Below, piece by piece: positions 16,082-24,419 of a DNA stretch of 46,883 bases. The DNA comes from Bacteroidales bacterium (GTDB lineage Bacteria > Bacteroidota > Bacteroidia > Bacteroidales > Muribaculaceae): the NCBI GenBank assembly GCA_014800065.1, contig JAAVGX010000053.1, forward strand, positions 1-46,883. Direction: 5' to 3'. How positions within the stretch are numbered: position 1 is the stretch's first letter; every line of letters begins with the position of its first letter. The position numbers and the translations under genes are program-made. Under the pieces are notes generated by a model. That model searched no databases and was not told the origin of the DNA. It saw nothing but the letters and a program-made list of their open reading frames with translations.

Positions 16082-17418
16082 TGAAAATCGTTATAGCCGG
16101 TGCCGGAGAAGTAGGTTCTCACCTCGCAAAGCTCTTCAGCAATGAAGATCAGGACATTACGCTCGTGGACGACGACTCCGAGCGTCTTGGCATCATGGAT
16201 GCCAACTACAATCTGATGACCGTTGAAGGCGATCCCACCTCGTTCGGGGCTCTCAGGGAGGCCAATGCCGGAACTTGCGACATATTCATTGCCGTGACTC
16301 CGTTCCAGACCAACAATATCGTAGCGTGCTCCATAGCAAAAAAACTCGGGGCTCGCAAAACCGTGGCACGCCTGGACTCATTCGACTACATGGCGCCCAA
16401 CAACCTCCCCTATGTGACAGCTATGGGCGTGGATAGGGTCATCTACCCCGAACAGCTTGCAGCGCAGGAAATTCTGCAATCGCTACGGCGCACATGGATG
16501 CGAAATTGGTTCGAAATCCACGATGGCAAGCTCATTCTGGTGGGCGTACGTCTGAATCCGGGATGCCCCCTGGAGGGTATGAAGCTTCGCGATTTCACCT
16601 ATTCCAACCACCACTTCCACGTTTCGGCCATCAACCGCTCGCACCACACCATCATTCCCGGTGGTAACGACCACATGGAGGCGGGCGACATCCTCTACAT
16701 AACCACCACCCGGGAGCATGTGAACGAACTAATCCCTCTGACGGGCAACATGGAGCACACCGTGCGCCGTGTGCTCGTGCTCGGAGGCACAAAGATTGCC
16801 CGCCGGCTGGTGAATATGGGTCGCGAGGAATTCAAATTCAAAATCGTGGAGCCCGACCGTAATGTGTGCCGAAAACTCACCAAAAAGTGCTACGATGCCG
16901 ACATAATCAACGGCGATGGCCGCGACACCGACTTCCTAACCGAAATCGGTATCGAAGACATGGACGCGCTGGTGGCCCTTACCGAATCTTCCGAAACCAA
17001 CATCTTCTCCTGCATCACCGCCCGCGACCTGGGCGTGCAGAAAACCGTTGCCGATGTGGAGAACATCCAGTTTCTGGCTCAGGCGGAGAAGTTGAATGTC
17101 GGCACTATCGTCAACAAAAAACTGCTGGCTTCGAGTTATATATATCAGTTGTTGCTTGACCAGGACTCCTCCACATCCAAATCGCTTGCGCTTACGGATG
17201 CCGAAGTGGCCGAGCTCGAAGTACGACCCGACTCCAGGATTACCCGCGAGGCGGTCAAAGACCTCGAACTCCCTCGCGAAATGACGCTCGCAGGGCTCTT
17301 CCGCAACGGCGAAGGTATGCTTATATCGGGCAACACTCAGATGCAACCGGGCGATAAGGTGCTCGTGTTCTGCCTGGCGGGTGCTCTGAGCAAAGTTGAA
17401 CGTCTTTTTAAGAACTGA
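16081..17418 (+). CDS. trkA: Trk potassium uptake regulatory subunit TrkA
   Basis: 445 residues, a double RCK protein. First Rossmann domain opens IVIAGAGEVGSHLAKLF (3-19); the second opens near 228 with RRVLVLGGTKIARRL. Each is followed by a TrkA-C domain (about 140-215 and 370-445). It binds NAD(H) or ATP on the cytoplasmic side and gates TrkH. It overlaps dxs by one base and trkH by one base (TGATG), implying matched synthesis with its partner. Confidence 0.96.
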   Translation: MKIVIAGAGEVGSHLAKLFSNEDQDITLVDDDSERLGIMDANYNLMTVEGDPTSFGALREANAGTCDIFIAVTPFQTNNIVACSIAKKLGARKTVARLDSFDYMAPNNLPYVTAMGVDRVIYPEQLAAQEILQSLRRTWMRNWFEIHDGKLILVGVRLNPGCPLEGMKLRDFTYSNHHFHVSAINRSHHTIIPGGNDHMEAGDILYITTTREHVNELIPLTGNMEHTVRRVLVLGGTKIARRLVNMGREEFKFKIVEPDRNVCRKLTKKCYDADIINGDGRDTDFLTEIGIEDMDALVALTESSETNIFSCITARDLGVQKTVADVENIQFLAQAEKLNVGTIVNKKLLASSYIYQLLLDQDSSTSKSLALTDAEVAELEVRPDSRITREAVKDLELPREMTLAGLFRNGEGMLISGNTQMQPGDKVLVFCLAGALSKVERLFKN

Positions 17419-18893
17419 TGAAAGAACGACGACCGCTACTGAATCTGCGTATGCTGCTCCAGATTGTGGGGTGGCTTCTGATGATGGAATCGGTCTTTCT
17501 GATCATACCCACCATCACGGCCTTAGCCTACCATGAGGATATATGGAAAGGCTTCTTGGTCACCACCCTTCTCACCGCCGGTGTGGGAATCAATCTGGCA
17601 CTGAAAATCGAACCGACCAACCGCCACCTTGGCAAGCGCGAAGGCTTCCTGCTCACCGCAATGGTGTGGGTGGTATTCTCCATCTTCGGCCTCATCCCGT
17701 TCATGTACGGGGCGCGGCACTTTAACGTGACAGATGCTTTCTTCGAGGCCATGAGCGGCTTCACCACCACCGGTGCAACCGTATTTCCGTCCGACATGCC
17801 CATTGGGCACGGCATCCACATCTGGCGCGCCATGATGCAGTGGATCGGAGGTATGGGAATCATTCTGTTCACGCTGGCATTATTGCCTATGCTCAACTCT
17901 TCGGGTGGTATGCAGATGTTCAACGCCGAAGTCACCGGCATCACCCACGATAAAATTCGCCCTCGTGTGAGCGAAACGGCAAAAAGTCTCTGGCTGGTCT
18001 ATATAATCCTCACCCTTGTGATGATATTCCTCCTATGGTTAGGCCCCATGAACCTGTTCGACTCCATATGCCATGCCTTCGGAACACTGTCGACCGGCGG
18101 CTATTCCACCATGCCCCAAGGGATGAGCTTCTGGGGCGATTCTCTCTACATTAAACTTGTAGTGCTGGTGTTCATGTTCCTGGGCGGTATAAACTTCGGA
18201 TTGATTTTCAAGTGCTCACGGGGCAACTTCAGGACTCTGAAGCAGAACAACGTGTTCCATGCTTATATAGGCGTAATCATAATCAGCACAATACTCTTTA
18301 TTGTTGCGCTTTCTGTTGGCGGACATTGGAGCTCCACAAAGCATCCTGTCATCGACTCGCTCTTTCAGGTCGTATCCACCATCACCTCCACGGGCTACTC
18401 CCTGCTGAACATCTCCATGTGGGGTCCGTTCGTGGTGGGCATCACCTTCGTGCTTATGTTCAGCGGCGGTTGTGCCGGCAGTACGAGTGGCGGTGCCAAA
18501 ATCGACCGCATGGTAGTGCTGGTAAAAAACAGTCGCAACGAACTTTACAAGGCTCTTTATCCTTATAATATATATTCGGTACAAATCAACGGCCGCGTGG
18601 CCGACCACGAGCTGGTCAACAAGGTCATTGCCTTCCTGTGCTTCTATGTGATGATTTTCAGCGTGGGAGGCATTGTGCTGAGTCTGTTCGGGATGCCGGT
18701 GGTTGATGCATTCTTCTCGGCATTCTCCTGCATTTCCAACACCGGACTGGATGCCGGCATCACCGGCTACGGTACCGATTTCGTAGGAGCTCCGGATATC
18801 TGCAAGTGGATTCTGGCCGGCCTTATGCTGGTGGGCCGTCTGGAAATTTACACTATCCTTATCCTGTTCACACCGGCTTTCTGGCAAAGATGA
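17418..18893 (+). CDS. trkH: Trk potassium transporter membrane subunit TrkH
   Basis: 491 residues, polytopic inner-membrane protein. Four P-loop selectivity regions are visible: SGFTTTGATVF, FGTLSTGGYST, VSTITSTGYSLL and SCISNTGLDAG, each with the conserved filter glycine. A cytoplasmic gating loop (GGCAGSTSGGAKIDRM) is also typical. Moves K+ inward, gated by TrkA, encoded just upstream. yraN starts 1 bp after its stop. Confidence 0.96.
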   Translation: MKERRPLLNLRMLLQIVGWLLMMESVFLIIPTITALAYHEDIWKGFLVTTLLTAGVGINLALKIEPTNRHLGKREGFLLTAMVWVVFSIFGLIPFMYGARHFNVTDAFFEAMSGFTTTGATVFPSDMPIGHGIHIWRAMMQWIGGMGIILFTLALLPMLNSSGGMQMFNAEVTGITHDKIRPRVSETAKSLWLVYIILTLVMIFLLWLGPMNLFDSICHAFGTLSTGGYSTMPQGMSFWGDSLYIKLVVLVFMFLGGINFGLIFKCSRGNFRTLKQNNVFHAYIGVIIISTILFIVALSVGGHWSSTKHPVIDSLFQVVSTITSTGYSLLNISMWGPFVVGITFVLMFSGGCAGSTSGGAKIDRMVVLVKNSRNELYKALYPYNIYSVQINGRVADHELVNKVIAFLCFYVMIFSVGGIVLSLFGMPVVDAFFSAFSCISNTGLDAGITGYGTDFVGAPDICKWILAGLMLVGRLEIYTILILFTPAFWQR

Positions 18894-18894
18894 T

Positions 18895-19263
18895 ATGGCT
18901 AAACACAACGAAACAGGCACTTGGGGCGAACAATTAGCCGCTGACAAGCTCGAAAGCGAGGGCTACACCATCCTTGACCGCAACTGGCGCACCGGCTCGT
19001 TTGAAATCGACATCGTAGCGCGAAAGGAGAACGAGGTGGTGTTTGCCGAGGTCAAAACCCGCCGCGATAAGGAAGAGGACCCGCTGGAAGCCATCGATGC
19101 GCGCAAAATTTCGCACATGGCACGCGCAGCAGAGCTTTGGCTAAGCACTCACCATGAACCCTGGGTGCCTCGATTCGACCTGTTCGCCGTTCGCGGTATT
19201 CCCGATGACTATGATTTGGAGCATATACCCGATGCTTTCTACCCTCCACTAAAGAAATACTAA
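18895..19263 (+). CDS. YraN/UPF0102 family nuclease-fold protein
   Basis: 122 residues, typical length. Restriction-endonuclease-like core: GEQLAADKLESEGYTIL, then RTGSFEIDIVARK with the acidic EID, then VFAEVKTRR with the ExK pair. The cellular role of UPF0102 proteins remains unproven; a link to DNA processing is often suggested. It closes the dxs-trk run and sits 12 bp before pepP. Confidence 0.93.
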   Translation: MAKHNETGTWGEQLAADKLESEGYTILDRNWRTGSFEIDIVARKENEVVFAEVKTRRDKEEDPLEAIDARKISHMARAAELWLSTHHEPWVPRFDLFAVRGIPDDYDLEHIPDAFYPPLKKY

Positions 19264-19275
19264 TAACTTACAAAT

Positions 19276-21069
19276 ATGGACAAGCAAATTATCAAAGACA
19301 GAATAGCCGCCCTTCGCGGCAAGATGGCGAAAGCCGGACTGGCAGCGGTGATCATTCCCCAATCCGACCCCCATCTGAGCGAATACCTCGCTGCTCACTG
19401 GCAGGTGCGCCGTTGGTTCTCCGGGTTCACCGGCAGTGCTGGTGATCTGGTGGTCACTGCCGACAAGGCGTATCTCTGGACCGACTCCCGCTACTTCCTT
19501 CAGGCCGGCGAACAATTAGCCGACACGGGCATAGAACTGATGAAGGACGGCCTTGCCGACACTCCCTCCATCCAGGATTTCCTGGCTAAAAATCTTGCCA
19601 AAGGCAGCAAGGTGGGCGTGGACGGTATGCTCTTCAGCGTGCCCAAGATGGCCGACCTCCGAAAGGCTCTTGAAAAGCACGACATCAGCGTGGTGGATAC
19701 CTTCGAACCCGCCGAAGGGCTCTGGCTCGACCGCCCTGCCCTCCCCGACAGCAAAATTTTCATCCACGATGTGAAGTACGCCGGAGTAAGCGCCGCCGAC
19801 AAAATCTCCGACATTCTCGGCAAGGTGGTGGATGAAGGCGCCGATGCTACCCTTATTTCCGCCTTGGACGAAATTGCGTGGACCCTCAACATCCGCTGCA
19901 ACGACGTTAAGCACACCCCCGTGGCCACGGCATACCTCTATTTGGGTAATGGCGGCAACGTTCTTCTTATCGACCCGGCCAAACTCACCGACGAAACTGT
20001 GGCTTACCTGAAGGCTCAGGGAGTGGAAACCGCACCCTACGACAGCATCAAAACCTTCCTCGCCGGTGTACCCGCCGAGCATGTGCTCATCAACCCCGCG
20101 CTCACCTCGGCAACCGTCCGCAACATTCTGGGCGACAAGGCTTACCATGTTGGAATCCACCCCGCCGCTTACTTCAAAGCCGCCAAGAACGAGGTGCAGC
20201 TTCAGGGCGTCCGCAATGCCATGGAACGCGATGGCGTGGCGCTGGTAAAGGCGTTTATGGAAATTGAGAAGCGTGTGGCTGAAGGCGTGCATACAACCGA
20301 GATGGACGTAGCAGAAATACTGCGTCGTCACCGCTCGGCCAGCCCGATGTTCTTCGACGAATCTTTCGGCACCATCGCCGGCTACGGTCCTCACGGAGCC
20401 ATCGTGCACTATGAAGCCGACGAACATTCCAACTCCACTCTCGAACCACACGGCCTGCTTCTGATCGACAGCGGCGCACAGTACCTCGACGGTACCACGG
20501 ACATTACCCGCACAATCGCCTTAGGCACTCCTACAGCCGAGGAAAAACTCCACTTCACCTTGGTGATGAAAGGCCACATTGCCCTTGGCACTGCTATTTT
20601 CCCTGACGACATCCGTGGCGCACAGCTCGACGCCCTGGCTCGCCAGTTCCTCTGGAAACACGGCATGAGCTATCTCCACGGCACCGGTCATGGCGTAGGT
20701 CACTTCCTGGGCGTACATGAAGGTCCGCAGAGCATACGTCTCAACTTCGTGGATACAATTCTCCGTCCCGGAATGATTACATCCAACGAACCCGGCGTGT
20801 ACTGCACCGGTCTGCACGGAATCAGATGCGAGAACCTCGTGCTGACAGTGCCTAAGTTTGAAACGGAGTTCGGCAAATTCCTCTGCTTCGAAACACTTAC
20901 TCTGTTCCCCTTCGACAACACACTGATGGACACCGAAATCCTCTCTCAGGAGGAAATCGAATGGTACAACCACTATCAGGCCACTGTCCGCGAACGACTC
21001 CTGCCCCATCTGACCGATGAAGCTGAAAAGAACTGGCTCATCGCCAAAACCCAACCAATTAGCAAATAA
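19276..21069 (+). CDS. pepP: Xaa-Pro aminopeptidase P-like M24B peptidase
   Basis: 597 residues, the long three-domain form (two creatinase-like N-terminal domains, about 1-305, then the M24 pita-bread domain). Metal ligands are apparent: LIDSGAQYLDGTTDITRT (two Asp), HGTGHGVGHFLGVHEGP (His), TSNEPGVY (Glu) and RCENLVLT (Glu). It removes N-terminal residues before proline, in the cytoplasm since no signal peptide is present. The length fits aminopeptidase P of the eukaryote-like type rather than the 440-residue E. coli PepP, so the symbol is approximate. Confidence 0.93.
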   Translation: MDKQIIKDRIAALRGKMAKAGLAAVIIPQSDPHLSEYLAAHWQVRRWFSGFTGSAGDLVVTADKAYLWTDSRYFLQAGEQLADTGIELMKDGLADTPSIQDFLAKNLAKGSKVGVDGMLFSVPKMADLRKALEKHDISVVDTFEPAEGLWLDRPALPDSKIFIHDVKYAGVSAADKISDILGKVVDEGADATLISALDEIAWTLNIRCNDVKHTPVATAYLYLGNGGNVLLIDPAKLTDETVAYLKAQGVETAPYDSIKTFLAGVPAEHVLINPALTSATVRNILGDKAYHVGIHPAAYFKAAKNEVQLQGVRNAMERDGVALVKAFMEIEKRVAEGVHTTEMDVAEILRRHRSASPMFFDESFGTIAGYGPHGAIVHYEADEHSNSTLEPHGLLLIDSGAQYLDGTTDITRTIALGTPTAEEKLHFTLVMKGHIALGTAIFPDDIRGAQLDALARQFLWKHGMSYLHGTGHGVGHFLGVHEGPQSIRLNFVDTILRPGMITSNEPGVYCTGLHGIRCENLVLTVPKFETEFGKFLCFETLTLFPFDNTLMDTEILSQEEIEWYNHYQATVRERLLPHLTDEAEKNWLIAKTQPISK

Positions 21070-21072
21070 ACT

Positions 21073-21612
21073 ATGGCTCTGATTATTCCCCTGAGAGGTT
21101 TCACACCCAAATTCGGAGAGGACTGCTTCCTGGCCGAAAACGCAACCATCATCGGCGACGTGACCATGGGCGACGGATGCAGCGTGTGGTTCAACACCGT
21201 GCTGCGCGGTGATGTGAACACAATCACTATCGGCAACCGCGTCAACATTCAGGATGGTTCCGTGCTCCACACATTGTATAAAAAGAGTACTATCGAAATC
21301 GGCGACGACGTGTCAATCGGTCACAACGTGACCATTCACGGCTCCAAAATCCGCAACTTCGCACTCATCGGCATGGGAGCAGTGGTGATGGACGACGCTG
21401 AAGTTGGTGAAGGTGCTATCGTTGCAGCCGGATCGGTGGTGCTGAGCAGAACCAAAATCGGCCCCAACGAACTTTGGGGAGGCGCACCCGCCAAATTCCT
21501 CAAGATGGTAGACCCCGAGCAGGCTCGCGAAATTAACATCAAAATCGCAAAGAATTACCTTGAGTATTCCAAGTGGTACGGCGATAATCCCGAGTCCGCA
21601 AACCCTCAATAA
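21073..21612 (+). CDS. gamma-carbonic-anhydrase-like hexapeptide-repeat protein
   Basis: 179 residues, left-handed beta-helix built of hexapeptide turns (ENATIIGDVTMGDGCSVW onward) and a C-terminal helix. The three metal-binding histidines of the gamma carbonic anhydrase/YrdA family are in place at H66, H84 and H89. Carbonic anhydrase activity cannot be assumed, as several members of this group are inactive. Begins 3 bp after pepP; a terminator follows. Confidence 0.92.
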   Translation: MALIIPLRGFTPKFGEDCFLAENATIIGDVTMGDGCSVWFNTVLRGDVNTITIGNRVNIQDGSVLHTLYKKSTIEIGDDVSIGHNVTIHGSKIRNFALIGMGAVVMDDAEVGEGAIVAAGSVVLSRTKIGPNELWGGAPAKFLKMVDPEQAREINIKIAKNYLEYSKWYGDNPESANPQ

Positions 21613-21647
21613 TTACACCCAAGTGGCTGTTCAGCCACGGCTCTCCC

Positions 21648-21680
21648 TTACCCGATTCAGTACGAATCGGGTAATTTTTT
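21648..21680 (+). terminator. intrinsic terminator of the dxs-to-gamma-CA run
   Basis: TTACCCGATTC (21648-21658) pairs perfectly with GAATCGGGTAA (21664-21674), loop of 5 nt, followed by six T. A smaller hairpin, GTGGCT/AGCCAC (21623-21638), precedes it. Confidence 0.9.
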
Positions 21681-21694
21681 ATATTTGAATTTGA

Positions 21695-21835
21695 GAAAGT
21701 TATCTTTTTTCTTACAATCAAAAGAAACCTATCGACTTCGGAGATACCGAGTTTGAGGAAGTGGATTTGGATCTTGATGTGTTAATCCAAGATATTAAAG
21801 CCCAACAGAGCAACAATAATATTGAGAACCATTAA
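21695..21835 (+). pseudogene. possible 3' remnant of an unrecognised gene
   Basis: A reading frame without a start codon runs for 46 codons to TAA at 21833-21835. Its end has protein-like composition (KKPIDFGDTEFEEVDLDLDV, then LIQDIKAQQSNNN). The last third overlaps the opposing small ORF, so one of the two may be chance. It sits just after the terminator, where nothing would transcribe it. No family recognised. Confidence 0.3.
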
Positions 21836-21967
21836 AATAATCCAATACACAAGAATTCGCAGGATTACAGATAGCCATTTAGAGGACACTCTCTTTTTAA
21901 CAAATCTGTCCACCGGCTGACATATAAATCCGATAATAATACAATCTATTAGTATTGCTAACCACAT
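21782..21967 (-). CDS. small two-helix membrane protein, hypothetical
   Basis: 61 residues from ATG 21967. The frame extends to an ATG at 22012, but the -7 box at 22002-21995 lies between the two, so the inner start is preferred. Helix one covers about 2-16 (WLAILIDCIIIGFIC), then a basic loop (RFVKKRVSSK), then helix two (WLSVILRILVYWIILMVLNI and onward). Two-helix hairpin in the inner membrane; function unknown. It may belong to RDD-like or short DUF families, but I cannot name one. Confidence 0.6.
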   Translation of the reverse strand: MWLAILIDCIIIGFICQPVDRFVKKRVSSKWLSVILRILVYWIILMVLNIIVALLGFNILD

Positions 21968-21994
21968 ATTTTTTGAAGTCCTTAATTTTTTCCG

Positions 21995-22002
21995 CAAAGA
22001 TA
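21995..22002 (-). promoter_or_regulatory. -7 box for the small membrane protein
   Basis: Minus strand TATCTTTG, perfect -7 element, no clear -33 partner. Predicted start near 21991, about 24 nt before the ATG at 21967. Confidence 0.5.
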
Positions 22003-22105
22003 CGAATTCCATGACTTCTTCTCACTCTCGTGTCGGGTGTATCTTGAAAATCGTGTCCCTTTACCAACTATTCAACGAATTGTTGCACAAATTTTTGCAG
22101 AAAGA

Positions 22106-22137
22106 TTTGGTAATAAAATTTCTTTTTTGTAATTTTG
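22106..22137 (+). promoter_or_regulatory. perfect promoter of rpsU
   Basis: TTTG (22106-22109) and TAATTTTG (22130-22137) exactly 20 bp apart. Predicted start near 22141, giving a 42-nt A-rich leader. Confidence 0.85.
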
Positions 22138-22182
22138 CCCCGCTAAACCAAAAACAGAAAACAAAAAAGCTCAAAATAAAAC

Positions 22183-22374
22183 ATGATCATCGTACAAGTA
22201 AAGGAAGGCGAACTCATCGAACGCGCCCTCAAGAAATTCAAACGCAAATTTGAAAAAACCGGAATCGTAAAAGAACTTCGTAGCCGTCAGGCATTCCAGA
22301 AGCCCTCTGTAACCAACCGCAAGAAAATGATGAAGGCGGTTTACGTGCAGCAGCTGCGTTCCGTAGAGGAATAA
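22183..22374 (+). CDS. rpsU: 30S ribosomal protein bS21
   Basis: 63 residues, basic, with the standard bS21 start MIIVQVKEGELIERALKKFK and the conserved RSRQAFQKPS region. Binds near the anti-Shine-Dalgarno end of 16S rRNA; in Bacteroidetes bS21 is part of the structure that hides the anti-SD. Monocistronic here between its own promoter and a hairpin. In many Bacteroidales xerC and hpf lie directly after rpsU; here those two are 23 kb away on the other strand. Confidence 0.98.
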   Translation: MIIVQVKEGELIERALKKFKRKFEKTGIVKELRSRQAFQKPSVTNRKKMMKAVYVQQLRSVEE

Positions 22375-22405
22375 TCGCCCCAACCGACAAACGATAACAC
22401 CTGTT

Positions 22406-22432
22406 CGGTGTGAAGCCACAAGCTTCACACCG
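22406..22432 (+). terminator. hairpin after rpsU
   Basis: CGGTGTGAAGC (22406-22416) pairs perfectly with GCTTCACACCG (22422-22432), loop CACAA. Strong stem but no T-tract, so termination efficiency is uncertain. Confidence 0.6.
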
Positions 22433-22486
22433 TTGGTGCTTGTGCATACTACCTATGTTTCAGTAAGTATTGTTCGTCTGTATTCA

Positions 22487-22518
22487 TTTGCACAGCAATT
22501 TATTTTTTCGTACCTTTG
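22487..22518 (+). promoter_or_regulatory. perfect promoter of the CotH operon
   Basis: TTTG (22487-22490) and TACCTTTG (22511-22518) exactly 20 bp apart. Predicted start near 22522, 39-nt leader before ATG 22561. Confidence 0.85.
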
Positions 22519-22560
22519 GAAGTGCGAGTATGAATACACCTTAAATCCATTGATTTCACC

Positions 22561-23028
22561 ATGAAAGGAAAGAAATTGCTATTGCTGCCAATGGTGGTTA
22601 TTATGTCCTTAATAATCTGCCACGCAGAATCTTACCGATTGAAAATAACCGATGCCACCGATCACATTCACTACTTCGACCTCGACAACAGCCTGACGTT
22701 GGAAGTTGAAGGAGCAACCCTGAAGGTTTCCGCAAGCGATGGTCAAGCCGAGATATTGCTCTCCGACCTGAAATCCTACGCCTACGAGAAGGGGTCTTCA
22801 GCTCTGGAGACTGCAACTTCCGGCAATTTCAGCATCTCTCCCGAAGGCATCAGCTACACCGCGGCCGACGATGCTGTCCACACCTATGCAGTGCACAATA
22901 TGGCCGGAATGAAAGTGGACGGCGGGGAATTCCGCAATGAATTACACATCGTTTTCGCTCAACTCACACCCGGCACCTACATATTCTCGACCGACGCCGT
23001 TTCTCCAATAAAATTTGTGGTGCGATGA
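22561..23028 (+). CDS. small secreted protein heading the CotH-kinase operon
   Basis: 155 residues. Signal peptide MKGKKLLLLPMVVIMSLIIC, cleaved near CHAES. The mature protein starts YRLKITDATDHIHYFDLDNS and continues LTLEVEGATLKVSASDG...LLSDLKSYAYEKG, the beta module seen at the ends of many Bacteroidales secreted proteins (short strand, xxDGxxxxF, then DI/DLxxxxF). The C-terminal part (GTYIFSTDAVSPIKFVVR) resembles a type IX-like sorting tail, but the match is loose. Its stop overlaps the next start as ATGA. A partner or substrate of the two kinases is suggested by context only. Confidence 0.75.
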   Translation: MKGKKLLLLPMVVIMSLIICHAESYRLKITDATDHIHYFDLDNSLTLEVEGATLKVSASDGQAEILLSDLKSYAYEKGSSALETATSGNFSISPEGISYTAADDAVHTYAVHNMAGMKVDGGEFRNELHIVFAQLTPGTYIFSTDAVSPIKFVVR

Positions 23029-24419
23029 AGACCCGATGCCTCATTTTTGCGTTGCTGGCAGCCGCTTCTGCAACTGCACAGACCAATATTTCCGTTTACC
23101 GAAACGATAAAACTTTCAATCAGATAAAACTCGACGCCGGTGAGAAAATTTCCCATCAGGTGGAGGGCGAAAAACCTGTGGTGGCCTTCAACGATTGGAT
23201 ATCGGGCCCGCAGGAAATGCCGCTTTCCGCTGTGGATTCGTTCGTGGTAAGGCAGGTCGACGTTCCTGCGGTGTACATCAATCTCACCAACTACCCAGAC
23301 GCTACCGTTTTGTGGGACAAGGAGTTATATCTGGATGCTACCATCGCCATAGACGGAAACGGCTACACCGACGACCTCCCGGTCACATCCCTGCAGGTCA
23401 AGGGTCGAGGCAATTCCACCTGGATGATGCCCAAGAAACCCTTCCGACTGAAATTCCCCAAAAAGACGGCGCTTTGCGGCATGAAGAAGGCCAAGAGCTT
23501 CGTGCTGCTGAACAACTACATCGACCAGTCGATGATGCGTAATGCCATCGCAATGTGGGTTGCCCGACGTCTCGGTGTGCCCTACGCCAACTCCATGATT
23601 CCCTGCAATGTATTTCTGAACGGCCACTACGTCGGGGCGTACACCATGTCGGAGAAAGTGGGCATAAATTCAGGCAGCGTGGATATCGACGAATCCACCG
23701 GAATGCTCTTCGAACTCAGCAAAGAATTTGATGAAAAGTACAAATTCCGCTCCAAGCTGGGCAATCTTCCCGTAATGGTGAAGGATCCGGACTTCGACGA
23801 GCTCTACGAGGACGAGCCCGAAGGCCTCACCCCGGAAGAACGCCTGAAACTCTGGCAGGACGATTTCAACAACGCCGAGAGGATGGTATATGGCGGTCGT
23901 GGTGCCGAGGCCTTCGACATAGAGAGCGCTGTGAATTACATACTGCTCTACACCTTTATCCGCACCAACGAACTTAATCATCCCAAAAGCTGCTACATTC
24001 ACAAATTATCGTTGGAGGCCGGCCAAAAGTACATTATGGGACCCGCATGGGATTTCGATGTAGGGTTCAACTTCCTCGGACCCGTGGGAAATTCCTATTC
24101 CGCCGCCGGGCCCAACTCTGAAATCAATGTAATTCCTCTGTTACAAAAATTGATGGAAACTCCGGAGTTCAAAGCACGTTATGCCGAGCGCTGGAAGGAA
24201 TTCCGCCAAGAAATGTTCCCCGACCTGCTCGAGTTCTTCGACGCCTATGCAGCCTTGATTGCCCCCTCCGCCAAATACGACGGACTGCGGTGGCCAACCG
24301 CCGGCGTGTTCGATGGATGGGCCTACAAACTCACCACCTTCGACTTCCACACTCAGGCCTCCGCACTGCGCAAATGGCTCATCGATAGAGCTAAATACCT
24401 CGACAACAGAATAAAATGA
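23025..24419 (+). CDS. secreted CotH-type protein kinase, first tandem copy
   Basis: 464 residues. Signal peptide (MKTRCLIFALLAAASATAQ). Residues 20-95 are a beta module (ISVYRNDKTFNQIKLDAGEK; MPLSAVDSFVV) like the one in the preceding gene. The CotH domain follows from about 90: WDKELYLDATIAIDG, VKGRGNSTWMMPKKPFRLKF, LLNNYIDQSMMRNAIA, EKVGINSGSVDID, and GPAWDFDVGFN with D343 and D345, the metal-binding DxD-like motif expected late in the kinase core. CotH enzymes are atypical kinases that phosphorylate secreted or spore-coat proteins; Bacteroidetes members are largely uncharacterised. Coupled by ATGA to both neighbours. Confidence 0.9.
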   Translation: MKTRCLIFALLAAASATAQTNISVYRNDKTFNQIKLDAGEKISHQVEGEKPVVAFNDWISGPQEMPLSAVDSFVVRQVDVPAVYINLTNYPDATVLWDKELYLDATIAIDGNGYTDDLPVTSLQVKGRGNSTWMMPKKPFRLKFPKKTALCGMKKAKSFVLLNNYIDQSMMRNAIAMWVARRLGVPYANSMIPCNVFLNGHYVGAYTMSEKVGINSGSVDIDESTGMLFELSKEFDEKYKFRSKLGNLPVMVKDPDFDELYEDEPEGLTPEERLKLWQDDFNNAERMVYGGRGAEAFDIESAVNYILLYTFIRTNELNHPKSCYIHKLSLEAGQKYIMGPAWDFDVGFNFLGPVGNSYSAAGPNSEINVIPLLQKLMETPEFKARYAERWKEFRQEMFPDLLEFFDAYAALIAPSAKYDGLRWPTAGVFDGWAYKLTTFDFHTQASALRKWLIDRAKYLDNRIK

